DNA of 64,000 nucleotides from Caldilinea sp. CFX5 (GTDB lineage Bacteria; Chloroflexota; Anaerolineae; Caldilineales; Caldilineaceae). Shown here piece by piece: positions 35,498 through 46,948 of this stretch. The notes below the pieces were generated by a model that worked only from the letters and a program-made list of their open reading frames with translations, searched no databases and was not told the origin of the DNA. Every line of letters begins with the position of its first letter. Within the stretch, counting starts at the first letter, position 1. The translations under genes were made by a program, and so were the position numbers. The stretch lies in the NCBI GenBank assembly GCA_021405325.1, contig QWII01000044.1:1-64000 (forward strand). The letters are read 5' to 3'.

Positions 35498-35718
35498 GTG
35501 GCACAATCGGTGTGGTTTATACCCCATAACCATCAAACGAAGAATTCTCTGGAAAACCCCGGCGACTCGTCTGTCACCCCTTACAAGGGCAGGCTCTGAA
35601 AGGGTCTCTAGGTTGCAATACGCTAGAGACCCTTTCAGGGTGACAGACGAGTCTTCCCGCGCTTGGGAAAACCCTTCGTTTGCTGTATACAGGTTTGTAA
35701 CCACACCGACCGCGCCAC
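35498..35718. repeat. Large nested palindrome, about 220 bp
   Basis: At least four stacked arm pairs share one axis. 35498-35517 pairs with 35699-35718 at 17 of 20. 35534-35542 pairs with 35674-35682 perfectly. 35564-35579 pairs with 35638-35653 (16, perfect). 35596-35611 pairs with 35623-35638 (16, perfect). It fills the gap between the LacI gene and the binding-protein gene. Confidence 0.92.
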
Positions 35719-35728
35719 ATGACACACA

Positions 35729-36754
35729 TTACTGACACACACTCGACTGCCGGACAATCAGCCGGGGGGGCAGATGCAGTTGTGTGTAGGCGGGGGTTTC
35801 GCCTTGTATCAACTGGGTCAACAAGTTGACAATTTCGCGACCGACCTCGCGCACCGGTTGGCGCACGGAGGTGAGCGGCGGCGACAGATGTTGCACCCCT
35901 GGCGTGTCATCAAAACCGGTGACCGCGACATCGGCGCCAACCTTGAGACCAGCGGCCTGCACCGCCTGCATTGCGCCAATCGCCAGATGATCATCGACCG
36001 CGGCGATGGCGGTTGGGCGAATCGCCTCCGGCAGTTGTAGCAGCGCAGCGGTCTGTGCATAGCCCACGGGAACTTCCCCCTCCCCACGGCGTAGCCAGGC
36101 CGGATCGACCGTAATGCCGGCGTTGCGCAGGGCATCCAGATAGCCGTTGACTCTGGACGTGCCGGTGCGTGAACCTTCCGGCCAGGCTAACAGGGCAATC
36201 CGGCGATGACCCTGCTCCAGCAGATGTTCGGTGGCTGCGCGCAAACCGGCGCGGCCATCCACATCGACGTAAGGAAAGCGCCAGTCGGGGTTGGCGCGGC
36301 CAAAGGCGACAAAGGGAAAATCAAGCTGCCGTAAGAGCCGAATGCGGGGGTCATCGTAGTTCGTGCTGGTGATAATAAAACCGTCCACGCGCCCGGTGCG
36401 AATGAGATCGTGATAGACGGCGCTTTGATCGTTGCTTTTATGGCTGGGGAAGAGTAACACATGGTAGCCGGCTGCTTCGGCCGCTTCGACGGTGCTGCCC
36501 AGAAATTGATCCAAAATCGCGCTGACGCGATCAGGCGTGGTCGGCTCCCAGGAGTAGCCGATGAGGTGGCTGGCCTGCTTGCGCAGGTTGCGCGCCGTCA
36601 CATTGGTGCGATAGCCAAGCGCGTTCACTGCTTCCCGGATAGCCGTCGCCGTTTCCGGCGTCACCGTTGCTTGGCCATTCAACACCTTGGAGACCGTCTG
36701 ATAGCTGACGCCAACCTGTGCCGCCACATCTTTGAGTGTAACACGCTTTGACAC
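35729..36754 (-). CDS. LacI-family transcriptional regulator
   Basis: 341 residues. The N-terminal HTH reads [20 protein letters not shown] (residues 5-24), followed by the hinge helix ([13 protein letters not shown]) and a periplasmic-binding-like sugar sensor to the end. It lies directly upstream of cassette A on the same strand. Its own upstream region carries a good promoter and two identical 12-bp palindromic operators, which indicates autorepression relieved by a sugar ligand. The gap to cassette A is occupied by the 220-bp palindrome. Confidence 0.95.
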   Translation of the reverse strand: MSKRVTLKDVAAQVGVSYQTVSKVLNGQATVTPETATAIREAVNALGYRTNVTARNLRKQASHLIGYSWEPTTPDRVSAILDQFLGSTVEAAEAAGYHVLLFPSHKSNDQSAVYHDLIRTGRVDGFIITSTNYDDPRIRLLRQLDFPFVAFGRANPDWRFPYVDVDGRAGLRAATEHLLEQGHRRIALLAWPEGSRTGTSRVNGYLDALRNAGITVDPAWLRRGEGEVPVGYAQTAALLQLPEAIRPTAIAAVDDHLAIGAMQAVQAAGLKVGADVAVTGFDDTPGVQHLSPPLTSVRQPVREVGREIVNLLTQLIQGETPAYTQLHLPPRLIVRQSSVCQ

Positions 36755-36794
36755 GCGCCTACTCCCAGTCCGCTGTGAAAATATAAGAAATCGT

Positions 36795-36806
36795 GCGAAC
36801 GTTCGC
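36795..36806. promoter_or_regulatory. LacI operator, downstream copy
   Basis: GCGAACGTTCGC is a perfect 12-bp palindrome with the central CG typical of LacI-family sites. It lies 40 bp from an identical copy, within the leader of the regulator gene. Confidence 0.85.
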
Positions 36807-36834
36807 CTGGGCTGGTAAAAAAAACAGGAACCAT

Positions 36835-36846
36835 GCGAACGTTCGC
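36835..36846. promoter_or_regulatory. LacI operator overlapping the transcription start
   Basis: A second GCGAACGTTCGC, flanked like the first by TGCGAACGTTCGCCTG in the same orientation. It begins six bases downstream of the -10 box, covering the expected start point. The 40-bp centre spacing is close to four helical turns, which suits binding of two dimers on one face. Confidence 0.88.
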
Positions 36847-36851
36847 CTGAA

Positions 36852-36881
36852 AGTATAACAGAGAATAAACGGGGGTGTCAA
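36852..36881 (-). promoter_or_regulatory. Sigma-70-type promoter of the LacI operon
   Basis: On the minus strand a perfect TTGACA (36876-36881) and TATACT (36852-36857) are separated by 18 bp. The downstream operator makes this a convincing repressible promoter. Its start point would be about 90 bases before the regulator start codon. Confidence 0.8.
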
Positions 36882-36969
36882 ATTGGCTATGATGTTTGCA
36901 TATGACAATGAAAGCACAGGCTTTTCCTATGGTCGCTTCAACTTGACGGGTGCGGTTTACAAACAACCG

Positions 36970-37875
36970 TTACTGCCCGGCCAGCCCGCTATAGCTGATG
37001 CCTTCAATGTAATAGCGACTAAAGATAAAAAAGAGGATCAACATGGGAATGGCGTTAAACATCGCCGCCACCAGAATGGCCGTCAGATCATTTGTATATT
37101 GATAGCGGAAGAAACTCATGCCCACCGTCAGCGTCATCCGGTCAACACTCTGTAGAAAGAGCAACGGCGCCACAAAATCATTCCAGGACCCCTGAAAAGC
37201 CAGAATAGCAAAGGTAAGCAGCGCCGGTCGCGAGAGGGGGAGGGCAATGTTCCAATAGGTGCCGAAGCGACCCAACCCGTCCATCTGCGCCGCTTCCTCC
37301 AACTCTCTGGGGATCGACTTGAAGAATTGAGTCAACATCAAAATCCCCACCGGTGCAATCAGCCGCGGGATGATCAACGGCCAGAAGGTGTTGACCCAGC
37401 CGATGCGTGAGTAAAAGACATAGGCCGGAATCAACGTCACCGCCGCCGGGATCGCCAGGCTGGCAATGATCGCGCCGAAGATCAAGTCCTGCCCCGGAAA
37501 ACGCAGCCTTGCAAAAGCGTAGGCTGCCAGTGAGCAGAAGAAGAGTTGACTCAGGACATTGACCACCGCCAACCAGACGCTATTAAAGAGCCAGCGGGGC
37601 AATAGGCGACCCTCGGCGCTGGGAATCGAGAAATTCCAGACCCGCTGCCAGTTCTCCGTATGCCACTCTTCCGGCAAGATGGTCGGCGGAAAAGCGGTGA
37701 TCTCCGCCGTGGTCTTAAAGGTGCCGAGAAACGAGAGAATAAAAGGCGCAAAGGCAATCAGCGCCATGAGCGTCAGCAAGAGGTAGCGCAAGAACGCACT
37801 CAAGCGAAAGCGCTGCGCTTCGGCGCTATTGGTTTGGGGAACCGATGCTGCTTGTCGTTGTGAGATTGTCGCCAT
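36970..37875 (-). CDS. Carbohydrate ABC permease, MalG type (cassette B)
   Basis: 301 residues from ATG 37875, with GGAGCAAAGGAAG just upstream. There are six TM segments and an EAA loop near residue 191 (EEAAQMDGLG, then IALPLS). It is the last gene of cassette B, after the binding protein and MalF-type gene. No ATPase gene is in the cassette. A half copy of the GGTGCGGTTT word lies at 36949 just past the stop. Confidence 0.92.
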   Translation of the reverse strand: MATISQRQAASVPQTNSAEAQRFRLSAFLRYLLLTLMALIAFAPFILSFLGTFKTTAEITAFPPTILPEEWHTENWQRVWNFSIPSAEGRLLPRWLFNSVWLAVVNVLSQLFFCSLAAYAFARLRFPGQDLIFGAIIASLAIPAAVTLIPAYVFYSRIGWVNTFWPLIIPRLIAPVGILMLTQFFKSIPRELEEAAQMDGLGRFGTYWNIALPLSRPALLTFAILAFQGSWNDFVAPLLFLQSVDRMTLTVGMSFFRYQYTNDLTAILVAAMFNAIPMLILFFIFSRYYIEGISYSGLAGQ

Positions 37876-37896
37876 CCGTGCTTCCTTTGCTCCTAA

Positions 37897-38036
37897 GAGA
37901 TTGAGAGATTTTAACTCGCTGGTAATTACTAAGCCCGCTCGCCGCCGGTCCGTGACCGGCGTATGGGTCGCCGGTCACGGACCGGCGGCGAGCGGACAGA
38001 GGCTTGGTAGTTACAATCGCTGTATCTCTCAATCTC
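37897..38036. repeat. Nested palindrome, three arm pairs, GCTCGCCGCCGGTCC family
   Basis: Outer arms GAGATTGAGAGAT (37897-37909) and 38024-38036 are perfect. Middle arms 37922-37935 and 38001-38014 match 12 of 14. Inner arms 37935-37960 and 37970-37995 are perfect over 26 bases. The outer word is that of the ftsK element at 20920 and the inner one recurs at 43755, so this element is a mosaic. Confidence 0.95.
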
Positions 38037-38058
38037 CCCACTCTCTTCCCCCAACCTG

Positions 38059-39051
38059 TTAATACTGTTGGGTTGACTGCTCAATATACCGCCGCTGAAA
38101 GATCGTGATCAACACAATGATCGCCGCCAGAATAAAAGCCATGGCGGCGCCAAAACCGGCTTCGGGGGAGGTCTGGCGTCCCAGCGTCTTCTGAAAGATC
38201 AAGAGCGCCGGCGTCAGCGTCGTTTTGAGCGGGCCGCCGGCGGTGAGGACATAGGCCTGATCAAAGACCTGAAAGGTGCCAATCGTCCCCAGAATGACCA
38301 CCAGCGCAATTACCGGACGCAGCAGCGGCAAGGTGATGTGCCGGAAGGCGCGCCAGCCGGTCGCCCCATCCAATGACGCCGCTTCATAGAGATACCCTGG
38401 TACATCCTGCAGCGCCGCCAGGAACATGATCATAAAGGTCGGAATCGTCGTAAAGATTGCCAGCCCCATAATCGCCAGCCAGGCAACGCTGGGACCACGT
38501 AGAAGTTCGCCCACGCCTTCGATGCCCAGGGCTGCCCAGAGAGGATCCAGGAGGCGGTCGGCGCTTTGTAGCCAGGCAATATCGGTGCCCAACAGATAGT
38601 TGATAAAGCCCCGGCGTTGATACAACCAGAAGAAGATCAACCCAATCACCACCGACGAGGCGACGCTAGGCGAATAGAGCAAGGTGCGGTAGATGCGCAT
38701 CCCCGTCAACTTGGCGTTGAGCAACACCGCCAGAAAGATGGCGCCGATGGTCTGGATCGTCGTCACAATGACAAAATACCAGAAGACATTGATTAACGAA
38801 ATCAGGAAATCCCGCTCGCGCAAGGCGCGCAGATAGTTGTCAAACCCGACAAATTCCGGTTCCACCCGCGCATAAGGCGCCGTCAAGTTGGTGAAGCTGA
38901 TATAGAAAACATACAACAACAACCCATAAGTAAAAATCCCGCCCACAATCAGGTAGGGCGCAATAAAGAGATACCCCGTCAATGCCTCCCGTCGCGCCAA
39001 CGAGCGCGCACGGTTGTTAGCAGCGGGTGTTTGGCCAGTGGCGACAGCCAT
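38059..39051 (-). CDS. Carbohydrate ABC permease, MalF type (cassette B)
   Basis: 330 residues from ATG 39051, supported by GGAGAGGAG upstream. The in-frame extension to 39261 passes through a palindrome and has no coding character. There are six TM segments and an EAA loop near residue 221 (YEAASLDGAT, then ITLPLL). A roughly 45-residue loop between TM3 and TM4 contains RRGFINYLLG, as in MalF-type proteins. It partners the MalG-type gene downstream across the nested palindrome. Confidence 0.92.
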   Translation of the reverse strand: MAVATGQTPAANNRARSLARREALTGYLFIAPYLIVGGIFTYGLLLYVFYISFTNLTAPYARVEPEFVGFDNYLRALRERDFLISLINVFWYFVIVTTIQTIGAIFLAVLLNAKLTGMRIYRTLLYSPSVASSVVIGLIFFWLYQRRGFINYLLGTDIAWLQSADRLLDPLWAALGIEGVGELLRGPSVAWLAIMGLAIFTTIPTFMIMFLAALQDVPGYLYEAASLDGATGWRAFRHITLPLLRPVIALVVILGTIGTFQVFDQAYVLTAGGPLKTTLTPALLIFQKTLGRQTSPEAGFGAAMAFILAAIIVLITIFQRRYIEQSTQQY

Positions 39052-39074
39052 GTTTACGCTCCTCTCCGTAACCA

Positions 39075-39232
39075 GGAACACAACAACGGATTTGGGAAGG
39101 AACGGATTTTTTTCTGGCTTGGCAGTTGATCGGACGAGCAATGCGCTGCGACCTAATCTGCCGCTTCCTTCACCCGTTGTTGTGTTCCGGCGACGGCCAT
39201 ATCCGTTGCTTCCAAAATCCGTTGTTGTGTCC
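39075..39232. repeat. Intergenic palindrome, ACAACAACGGATT family, duplicated right arm
   Basis: The left arm 39075-39107 (GGAACACAACAACGGATTTG...) pairs with 39201-39232 over about 32 bases. A second, shorter copy of the right arm lies at 39161-39188. The family recurs at 58661-58789. It separates binding protein from permease in cassette B. Confidence 0.9.
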
Positions 39233-39241
39233 CCGCGCCGA

Positions 39242-40669
39242 CTACTGTTGCAACACCCCATTCACCTCCTGCGCGGCCTGGTCGAGCGCCTGCTGTACAT
39301 CGGCGTTACCAATAAAGATTGGCTCAATGGCGCTCTGGTTGATGATACGGATCACATCGGCCTGGCGCTGTGGCCCGCCAAAGACCGTTTCAGCCACCCG
39401 ACCGTTAGCCGCCGCCTGCACCAACGTGTTGGCGACCGGATTTTCCTGGTAGTAGGGATCACTGGCCAAACTTTGCAAACTGGGCTGGGCGAGACCGGTG
39501 GGGATCAACGCTTGCTGGTTGATGGCGCTGGTCAAGAAGAGAACGGCAGCGGCGGCGGCGTTGGGATACTGGGTATTGGCATTAGCCGCAAAGGCATTGG
39601 TAAAGAGAATGGTCTGCTCTTGGCCGCCTTCGGGGCGGGGTAACGGCACAGCGGTATACTGGACATCCGTGCCGCCCTGTTGCGGATCGGCCATGAAGGG
39701 GACTAACCAACCACCCTCGATCACCATTGCTGCGCTCTGGCGGGCAAAGGCTTCGCCACACCAACTGGTGCCGATGTCCTGAAAGGGCGCCGCCGTGCCG
39801 CTATCGGCAAATTCTTTCCAGAACTGCATCACCTGGACGCCACTCTCTTGATTGAAGGTGGCCTGCCCATTTTCGATAATCGGGTTGCCCTGTTGGAAGA
39901 AGAAGGGCGCAAAGCGCAAAATGTTGGGATCAAAGCAGAGGCCGGTGACACGCCCGGCGCCTTCCCCTTGGGTCATGGCTTGCGCGGCGTTACGTAAATC
40001 CTCCCAACTCTGAATCGTGGCCGGGTCGACGTTGGCCTGTTGCGCAAGCCCTGTGTTGACAAAGAGTACCAGCGGGTTGAAATCCTTAGGCAGGCCATAG
40101 GTCGCGCCTTCAAACTGATACAATTCAATCAGCGGAGCATAGAAATCCGCCGCCTGCCGACCCACGCTGTTCATAGCATCATCCAGCGGCAGCAACAAGC
40201 CCTGTGTGCCCAGTTGCCCCATCAATTGCCCGTTGAGCAAAAAGACATCGGGCGCATTGCCGCCGGAAAAGCCGGCGGTGATCGTCGTCTCATATTCAGA
40301 GGGCACCGGCTCAAAGGTCATGGTGACATTGCGGTCGGTAAAGAGTTCATTAAAACGGTCGGCGCCCTGTTGATAAAGCTGTTGCTCGGTGGCATTTCCG
40401 GCAGCGCTAAAGCGTAAGGTGGCGCCCTCTTCCACCGCCAGTTGGCTGAAATCCAAGTCATTCACCCCACCCGTGGCGGTTGTCCCCGTCACCGGTTGCG
40501 TGGCGCCGGTTGCCGTATCGGCTGCCGGCGTATTTTCCGCTGCCGTGGTTGGGGCCACCGTTGGTTGCGTCGTTCCTTGATTCTCACCGCGGCCACAAGC
40601 CGCCAGCACCAGTGTCAAGACCAGGAACAGCGTTAGTAGACTGTTCATCCGTAAGGTTCTACCCTTCAT
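39242..40669 (-). CDS. Carbohydrate ABC substrate-binding lipoprotein (cassette B)
   Basis: 475 residues. The signal peptide ends VLAAC with the lipidated Cys at 25, followed by a long Thr/Ala linker to about residue 75 and a family 1 binding domain. AAAGGAG lies before ATG 40669. It lies just downstream of the phosphorylase fusion on the same strand, so the two are likely co-transcribed and the ligand is likely the phosphorylase substrate or a related oligosaccharide. Confidence 0.92.
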   Translation of the reverse strand: MKGRTLRMNSLLTLFLVLTLVLAACGRGENQGTTQPTVAPTTAAENTPAADTATGATQPVTGTTATGGVNDLDFSQLAVEEGATLRFSAAGNATEQQLYQQGADRFNELFTDRNVTMTFEPVPSEYETTITAGFSGGNAPDVFLLNGQLMGQLGTQGLLLPLDDAMNSVGRQAADFYAPLIELYQFEGATYGLPKDFNPLVLFVNTGLAQQANVDPATIQSWEDLRNAAQAMTQGEGAGRVTGLCFDPNILRFAPFFFQQGNPIIENGQATFNQESGVQVMQFWKEFADSGTAAPFQDIGTSWCGEAFARQSAAMVIEGGWLVPFMADPQQGGTDVQYTAVPLPRPEGGQEQTILFTNAFAANANTQYPNAAAAAVLFLTSAINQQALIPTGLAQPSLQSLASDPYYQENPVANTLVQAAANGRVAETVFGGPQRQADVIRIINQSAIEPIFIGNADVQQALDQAAQEVNGVLQQ

Positions 40670-40697
40670 CGTAGATTGCTCCTTTGCAAAATAATCA

Positions 40698-40787
40698 TCG
40701 TCGCGTGGTCGCGTCGTCGTTTGGTCGCGTCGTCAAGAATCAATGTACTTGACCTTGTGACTAAACGACGATGCGACCACGCGACGA
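40698..40787. repeat. Intergenic palindrome, TCGTCGCGTGGTCG family
   Basis: The 25-base arms 40698-40722 and 40763-40787 pair at 24 of 25 positions with a 40-base loop. The 14-bp word TCGTCGCGTGGTCG recurs identically in the element at 48142. It lies between the phosphorylase fusion and the binding-protein gene. Confidence 0.92.
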
Positions 40788-40795
40788 TTGATAGC

Positions 40796-43618
<2,823 letters not shown>

Positions 43619-43754
43619 CCGATTTTCTCCTTCCTCTCCACGCGGGAACAGCTTCTGTCTCCATTGTAGCGAGGATTGGGCAAGAGAAAAGAGAGTATGC
43701 TAACAAAGTTGGCGGATTGGGGTAGGGAATTTTAGGCGGATGTATGCTTTCTCG

Positions 43755-43819
43755 GCCTGCTCGCCGCCGGTCCGTGACCGGCATTGGGGACGCCGGTCCA
43801 TGACCGGCGGCGAGCAGGC
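43755..43819. repeat. Intergenic palindrome, GCTCGCCGCCGGTCC family
   Basis: The 28-base arms 43755-43782 and 43792-43819 pair with three mismatches. A 24-base stretch, from GCTCGCCGCCGGTCC on, is identical to the inner arm at 37937-37960. It ends seven bases from the acetyltransferase stop codon. A TACAAT at 43663-43668 (minus strand) could be the -10 box for the phosphorylase gene. Confidence 0.92.
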
Positions 43820-43826
43820 TTAAGGA

Positions 43827-44306
43827 CTATGCGGGTGTATGGGCAGGGCTGAGCGTCACCGCCATGAGGGTGACAACCTCGCCGCGGTAGTCGAGATCGC
43901 GCTGGGCCACCCAGCCCAAGCGGGCATAGAGTCTTTGTTGATCGGGTGTGATCAAGTAGAGCAGGGGAAAGCCCAACTCCTGAGCAACAACTTTCATCTG
44001 TGCCGCCAGTGCAGTAGCGATGCCGCGCCCACGATAGGCCGGGTCGACAAAAACGCTTGCCATAAAGGGCGTGAGGTCGGGGTGGCTGCGCAGATCGTTG
44101 ACCACCAGCCCGGCGGACCCCATGACTACGTCGTTTTCCAGCGCAATCAAGGTGGTGGGAATGCCGGGGCGACCAACGTGTTGACCGAGCCGTTCAATCC
44201 GCCCCGGGTGCGAATCGCCCGGGTTCAAATGGCCCCACTCCTCATATTGCCAGGCCGCGACGGTGGGGATGTGGTGGGGGTGGTCGGCAAGATAAGCAAT
44301 TTGCAT
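43827..44306 (-). CDS. GNAT-family N-acetyltransferase
   Basis: 159 residues. The acetyl-CoA motif A is YRGRGIATAL, preceded by the strand ASVFVDPA. The start ATG 44306 has GGAAGAACG upstream. The acceptor is unknown. It is the last gene downstream of the peptide importer on the same strand, separated by 18 bases from a small membrane protein, and may belong to that operon. Confidence 0.85.
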   Translation of the reverse strand: MQIAYLADHPHHIPTVAAWQYEEWGHLNPGDSHPGRIERLGQHVGRPGIPTTLIALENDVVMGSAGLVVNDLRSHPDLTPFMASVFVDPAYRGRGIATALAAQMKVVAQELGFPLLYLITPDQQRLYARLGWVAQRDLDYRGEVVTLMAVTLSPAHTPA

Positions 44307-44324
44307 AGATCGTTCTTCCTGTAG

Positions 44325-44675
44325 TTACGTGGTAAGCCAAGCGAAAATCAGCCCCGCCAGAACAATGATCCCTTGCAGCACGGTAATACGGGCAAAGCGC
44401 GACCAAAGCTGCTTGCGTTCCACGCCCTGGCGGTAGTAATGTTCCAGATAGAGGATCAAGCTGAGCGCGATCAGGCCAAGGATGAGTACCCCCGCCCGAT
44501 CAATAAAGCTCATCATCCAGCGGTTCAACGGGAACAGCCCGAACAGCCCCATAATGAGCAATCGACCATAGAGGAAGTCGAGTACCATCAGGCCGACGGC
44601 GACCAGCCAAAGCAGAAAACTGACAATGTAATTGGTGGTCAGTCGGTGAAACAGGGTTGGCGCATCTTTAATCAC
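44325..44675 (-). CDS. Small three-TM membrane protein, unknown function
   Basis: 116 residues from GTG 44675 with AAGAAGATG upstream. Hydrophobic segments lie near residues 17-50 (perhaps two helices), 60-78 and 96-115, with a basic loop (YYRQGVERKQLWSRF) on the presumed cytoplasmic side. I do not recognise the family. It follows the peptide importer ATPase by 54 bases and is probably co-transcribed. Confidence 0.65.
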   Translation of the reverse strand: MIKDAPTLFHRLTTNYIVSFLLWLVAVGLMVLDFLYGRLLIMGLFGLFPLNRWMMSFIDRAGVLILGLIALSLILYLEHYYRQGVERKQLWSRFARITVLQGIIVLAGLIFAWLTT

Positions 44676-44729
44676 GATTCATCTTCTTACATATATTCAC
44701 GATACGACAGAGTGAACTTTGCCCGCCAT

Positions 44730-45782
44730 TTATACGGCGCCAGTCAATTGCAGGGTATCGGCAAAATGACAGGCGGCAAAGTGACCGGGCTTGATCTCTT
44801 GCAGTGCCGGCCCTTCTTGCTTACAAATTTCCTTCGCATAGGCACAGCGAGGGTGGAAATAGCAACCAGTGGGCGGTTTGGCTGGATTGGGGACATCGCC
44901 TTCCAGAATAATGCGCGACCGTTTGGCGCGCGGATCGGGCTTGGGAATGGCCGACAGCAGCGCTTCGGTGTAGGGGTGCAACGGGTTGGCGAAGAGTTCG
45001 CGGGTGGGGGCCAGCTCGACAATTTTGCCGACATACATCACCGCCACCTGATCACAGATGTGCTTGATCACACTCATATTGTGAGCAATAAAGAGGTAGG
45101 TGAGATCAAACTGCGCCTGCAGGTCGGTGATCAAATTCAATACCTGCGCCTGTACCGAAACATCCAGCGCCGACACGGGTTCGTCCAGTACAATAAAACT
45201 GGGATTCAAGGCCAGGGCGCGCGCCAGCCCAATGCGCTGCCGTTGACCGCCGCTAAAGGCGTGGGGATAGCGGTTCATATGTTCCGGGCTGAGACCGACG
45301 GCGCGCAACAGTTGCCCCACCCGGTCATTCAACTCTTTGCCGCTGGCGATTTTGTTGATGACCAACGGCTCGCCTACAATCTGGCGCAAGGTCAAACGCG
45401 GGTTGAGCGAAGCGTAGGGGTCTTGGAACATGATCTGCATATTGCGCCGCATGGTGCGCATCTGCACCCCGTCTAGGCGTTCAATATGGAGCGGCCCTTC
45501 TTTTTTGTCATAGAATACAATCTCACCGGCTGTCGCATCGAGCAGCCGCATGATGCAGCGACCAGTGGTACTCTTGCCGCAGCCGCTTTCCCCAACCAGG
45601 CCAAAGGTCTCGCCTCGGTGGATGGCAAAGCTAACCCCATCCACTGCTTTGACATAACCGACGGTACGCTTAAAAAAGCCCCGCTTAATGGGGAAGTGCA
45701 TCTTCAGATCATCGACTGCCAATAGCACTTCGTCGCTTTTGCGCGGCGCTACCTGGCTGCCATTGCTTGTTACGGCCGTCAT
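44730..45782 (-). CDS. dppF: Dipeptide/oligopeptide ABC transporter ATPase DppF/OppF
   Basis: 350 residues. Walker A GESGCGKS, signature [15 protein letters not shown], Walker [16 protein letters not shown]-loop FIAHN, and the C-terminal oligopeptide domain with the Cys-containing motif [14 protein letters not shown]. The four cysteines of that region are typical of iron-sulfur binding reported for DppD-like proteins. It is three bases downstream of dppD, so the two are expressed together. Confidence 0.93.
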   Translation of the reverse strand: MTAVTSNGSQVAPRKSDEVLLAVDDLKMHFPIKRGFFKRTVGYVKAVDGVSFAIHRGETFGLVGESGCGKSTTGRCIMRLLDATAGEIVFYDKKEGPLHIERLDGVQMRTMRRNMQIMFQDPYASLNPRLTLRQIVGEPLVINKIASGKELNDRVGQLLRAVGLSPEHMNRYPHAFSGGQRQRIGLARALALNPSFIVLDEPVSALDVSVQAQVLNLITDLQAQFDLTYLFIAHNMSVIKHICDQVAVMYVGKIVELAPTRELFANPLHPYTEALLSAIPKPDPRAKRSRIILEGDVPNPAKPPTGCYFHPRCAYAKEICKQEGPALQEIKPGHFAACHFADTLQLTGAV

Positions 45783-45785
45783 GCC

Positions 45786-46856
45786 TTACCCCTCTCTTCC
45801 CGGCGCCATGGTGGCTGCTTGCTGAATCTTTTCATCGTACAGGAGACAACGCACGCCCCGGTTGTGGGTTGCACCGTTGACAGCGATCATAGCCGGTTCG
45901 ATTCGGTTGCAAACCCCAGGCAGCACCTCCGGGCAACGGGGGTGGAAGGAGCAACCCAATGGCACGACCGACGGATCGGGGACATTGCCGCGAATCACCT
46001 CCAACCGCTGGCGTCCTTCTGCATCCAGCCGCGGGATGGAACGCAGGAGCGCTTTCGTGTAGGGATGCTTGGGTGCATAGAAGGCGGTATCGACATCGGT
46101 CTTCTCCACTACCTTGCCTAGATACATCACCGCCACCTCATCGCACATCTCCGCCACCACCCCTAAGTCGTGGGTGATAAAGATGATGCTCATGCCGGTG
46201 GCCTCTTGCAATTCCTGCATGAGATCGAGAATTTGCGCTTGGGTGGTCACGTCGAGCGCGGTGGTCGGTTCATCGGCAATCAGCAAAGTTGGGTTACAAC
46301 TCAGCGCAATTGCGATCATTACGCGCTGGCGTTGTCCGCCGCTCAACTGGTGGGGATAGCTGTCGAAGATGCGGTGCGGCTCCGGCAAGTGGACCTTGGC
46401 TAGGGCGTCTTCCGCCACCTCACGCGCCACCTGTTTGGTGACATTTTGGTGCAACGTAATCGCCTCCAGCAGATGGCTGCCGACGGTATAGAGCGGGTCT
46501 AACGAGGTCATCGGCTCCTGGAAGATCATGGCGATCTCATTGCCGCGGATAGTGCGCATCTCCCGCCCGCGTGGGTTCAACTTGGTGATGGTGATCGCTT
46601 CCGCTGGGCTGCCCTCTCCGCCGCCCCGGTAGTAGGTGACCTCACCGCCCATAATCCGGCCGCGACTTGGCACCATGTTCATGATACACTGGGCGGTTAC
46701 ACTTTTACCGCAGCCGCTCTCTCCCACAATACCCAACACTTCGCCCCGGCGCAGCGTAAAGTCAACCCCGGACAAAGCGCGGGTCACGCCGCTTTCGGTA
46801 AAGAAATGGGTGTGTAGGTCTTTGACTTGCAGAATAATGTCGTTATTTATCGTCAT
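45786..46856 (-). CDS. dppD: Dipeptide/oligopeptide ABC transporter ATPase DppD/OppD
   Basis: 356 residues. Walker A GESGCGKS, signature [15 protein letters not shown], Walker [16 protein letters not shown]-loop FITHD, and a C-terminal oligopeptide domain with the motif [15 protein letters not shown]. The ribosome-binding site before ATG 46856 is weak, and a perfect palindrome separates the gene from dppC. Confidence 0.93.
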   Translation of the reverse strand: MTINNDIILQVKDLHTHFFTESGVTRALSGVDFTLRRGEVLGIVGESGCGKSVTAQCIMNMVPSRGRIMGGEVTYYRGGGEGSPAEAITITKLNPRGREMRTIRGNEIAMIFQEPMTSLDPLYTVGSHLLEAITLHQNVTKQVAREVAEDALAKVHLPEPHRIFDSYPHQLSGGQRQRVMIAIALSCNPTLLIADEPTTALDVTTQAQILDLMQELQEATGMSIIFITHDLGVVAEMCDEVAVMYLGKVVEKTDVDTAFYAPKHPYTKALLRSIPRLDAEGRQRLEVIRGNVPDPSVVPLGCSFHPRCPEVLPGVCNRIEPAMIAVNGATHNRGVRCLLYDEKIQQAATMAPGREG

Positions 46857-46873
46857 ATAAGGAATACAATTTA

Positions 46874-46940
46874 GTGCTACGTGCTGCGTGATTCGTGACC
46901 TTCGACAGGCTCAGGTCACGAATCACGCAGCACGTAGCAC
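46874..46940. repeat. Perfect palindrome, 27-bp arms, GTGATTC family
   Basis: 46874-46900 and 46914-46940 are perfect complements with a 13-base loop (arm begins GTGCTACGTGCTGCGTGATT). It lies between dppC and dppD. The word GTGATTCGTG is shared with 4009 and a degraded form occurs at 12345. Confidence 0.95.
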
Positions 46941-46948
46941 GAATCAGA

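Noticed and set aside
39052..39261. 70-residue N-terminal extension of the MalF-type permease of cassette B
   Set aside because: The frame runs through a palindrome and the end of the upstream gene; ATG 39051 has a strong ribosome-binding site.
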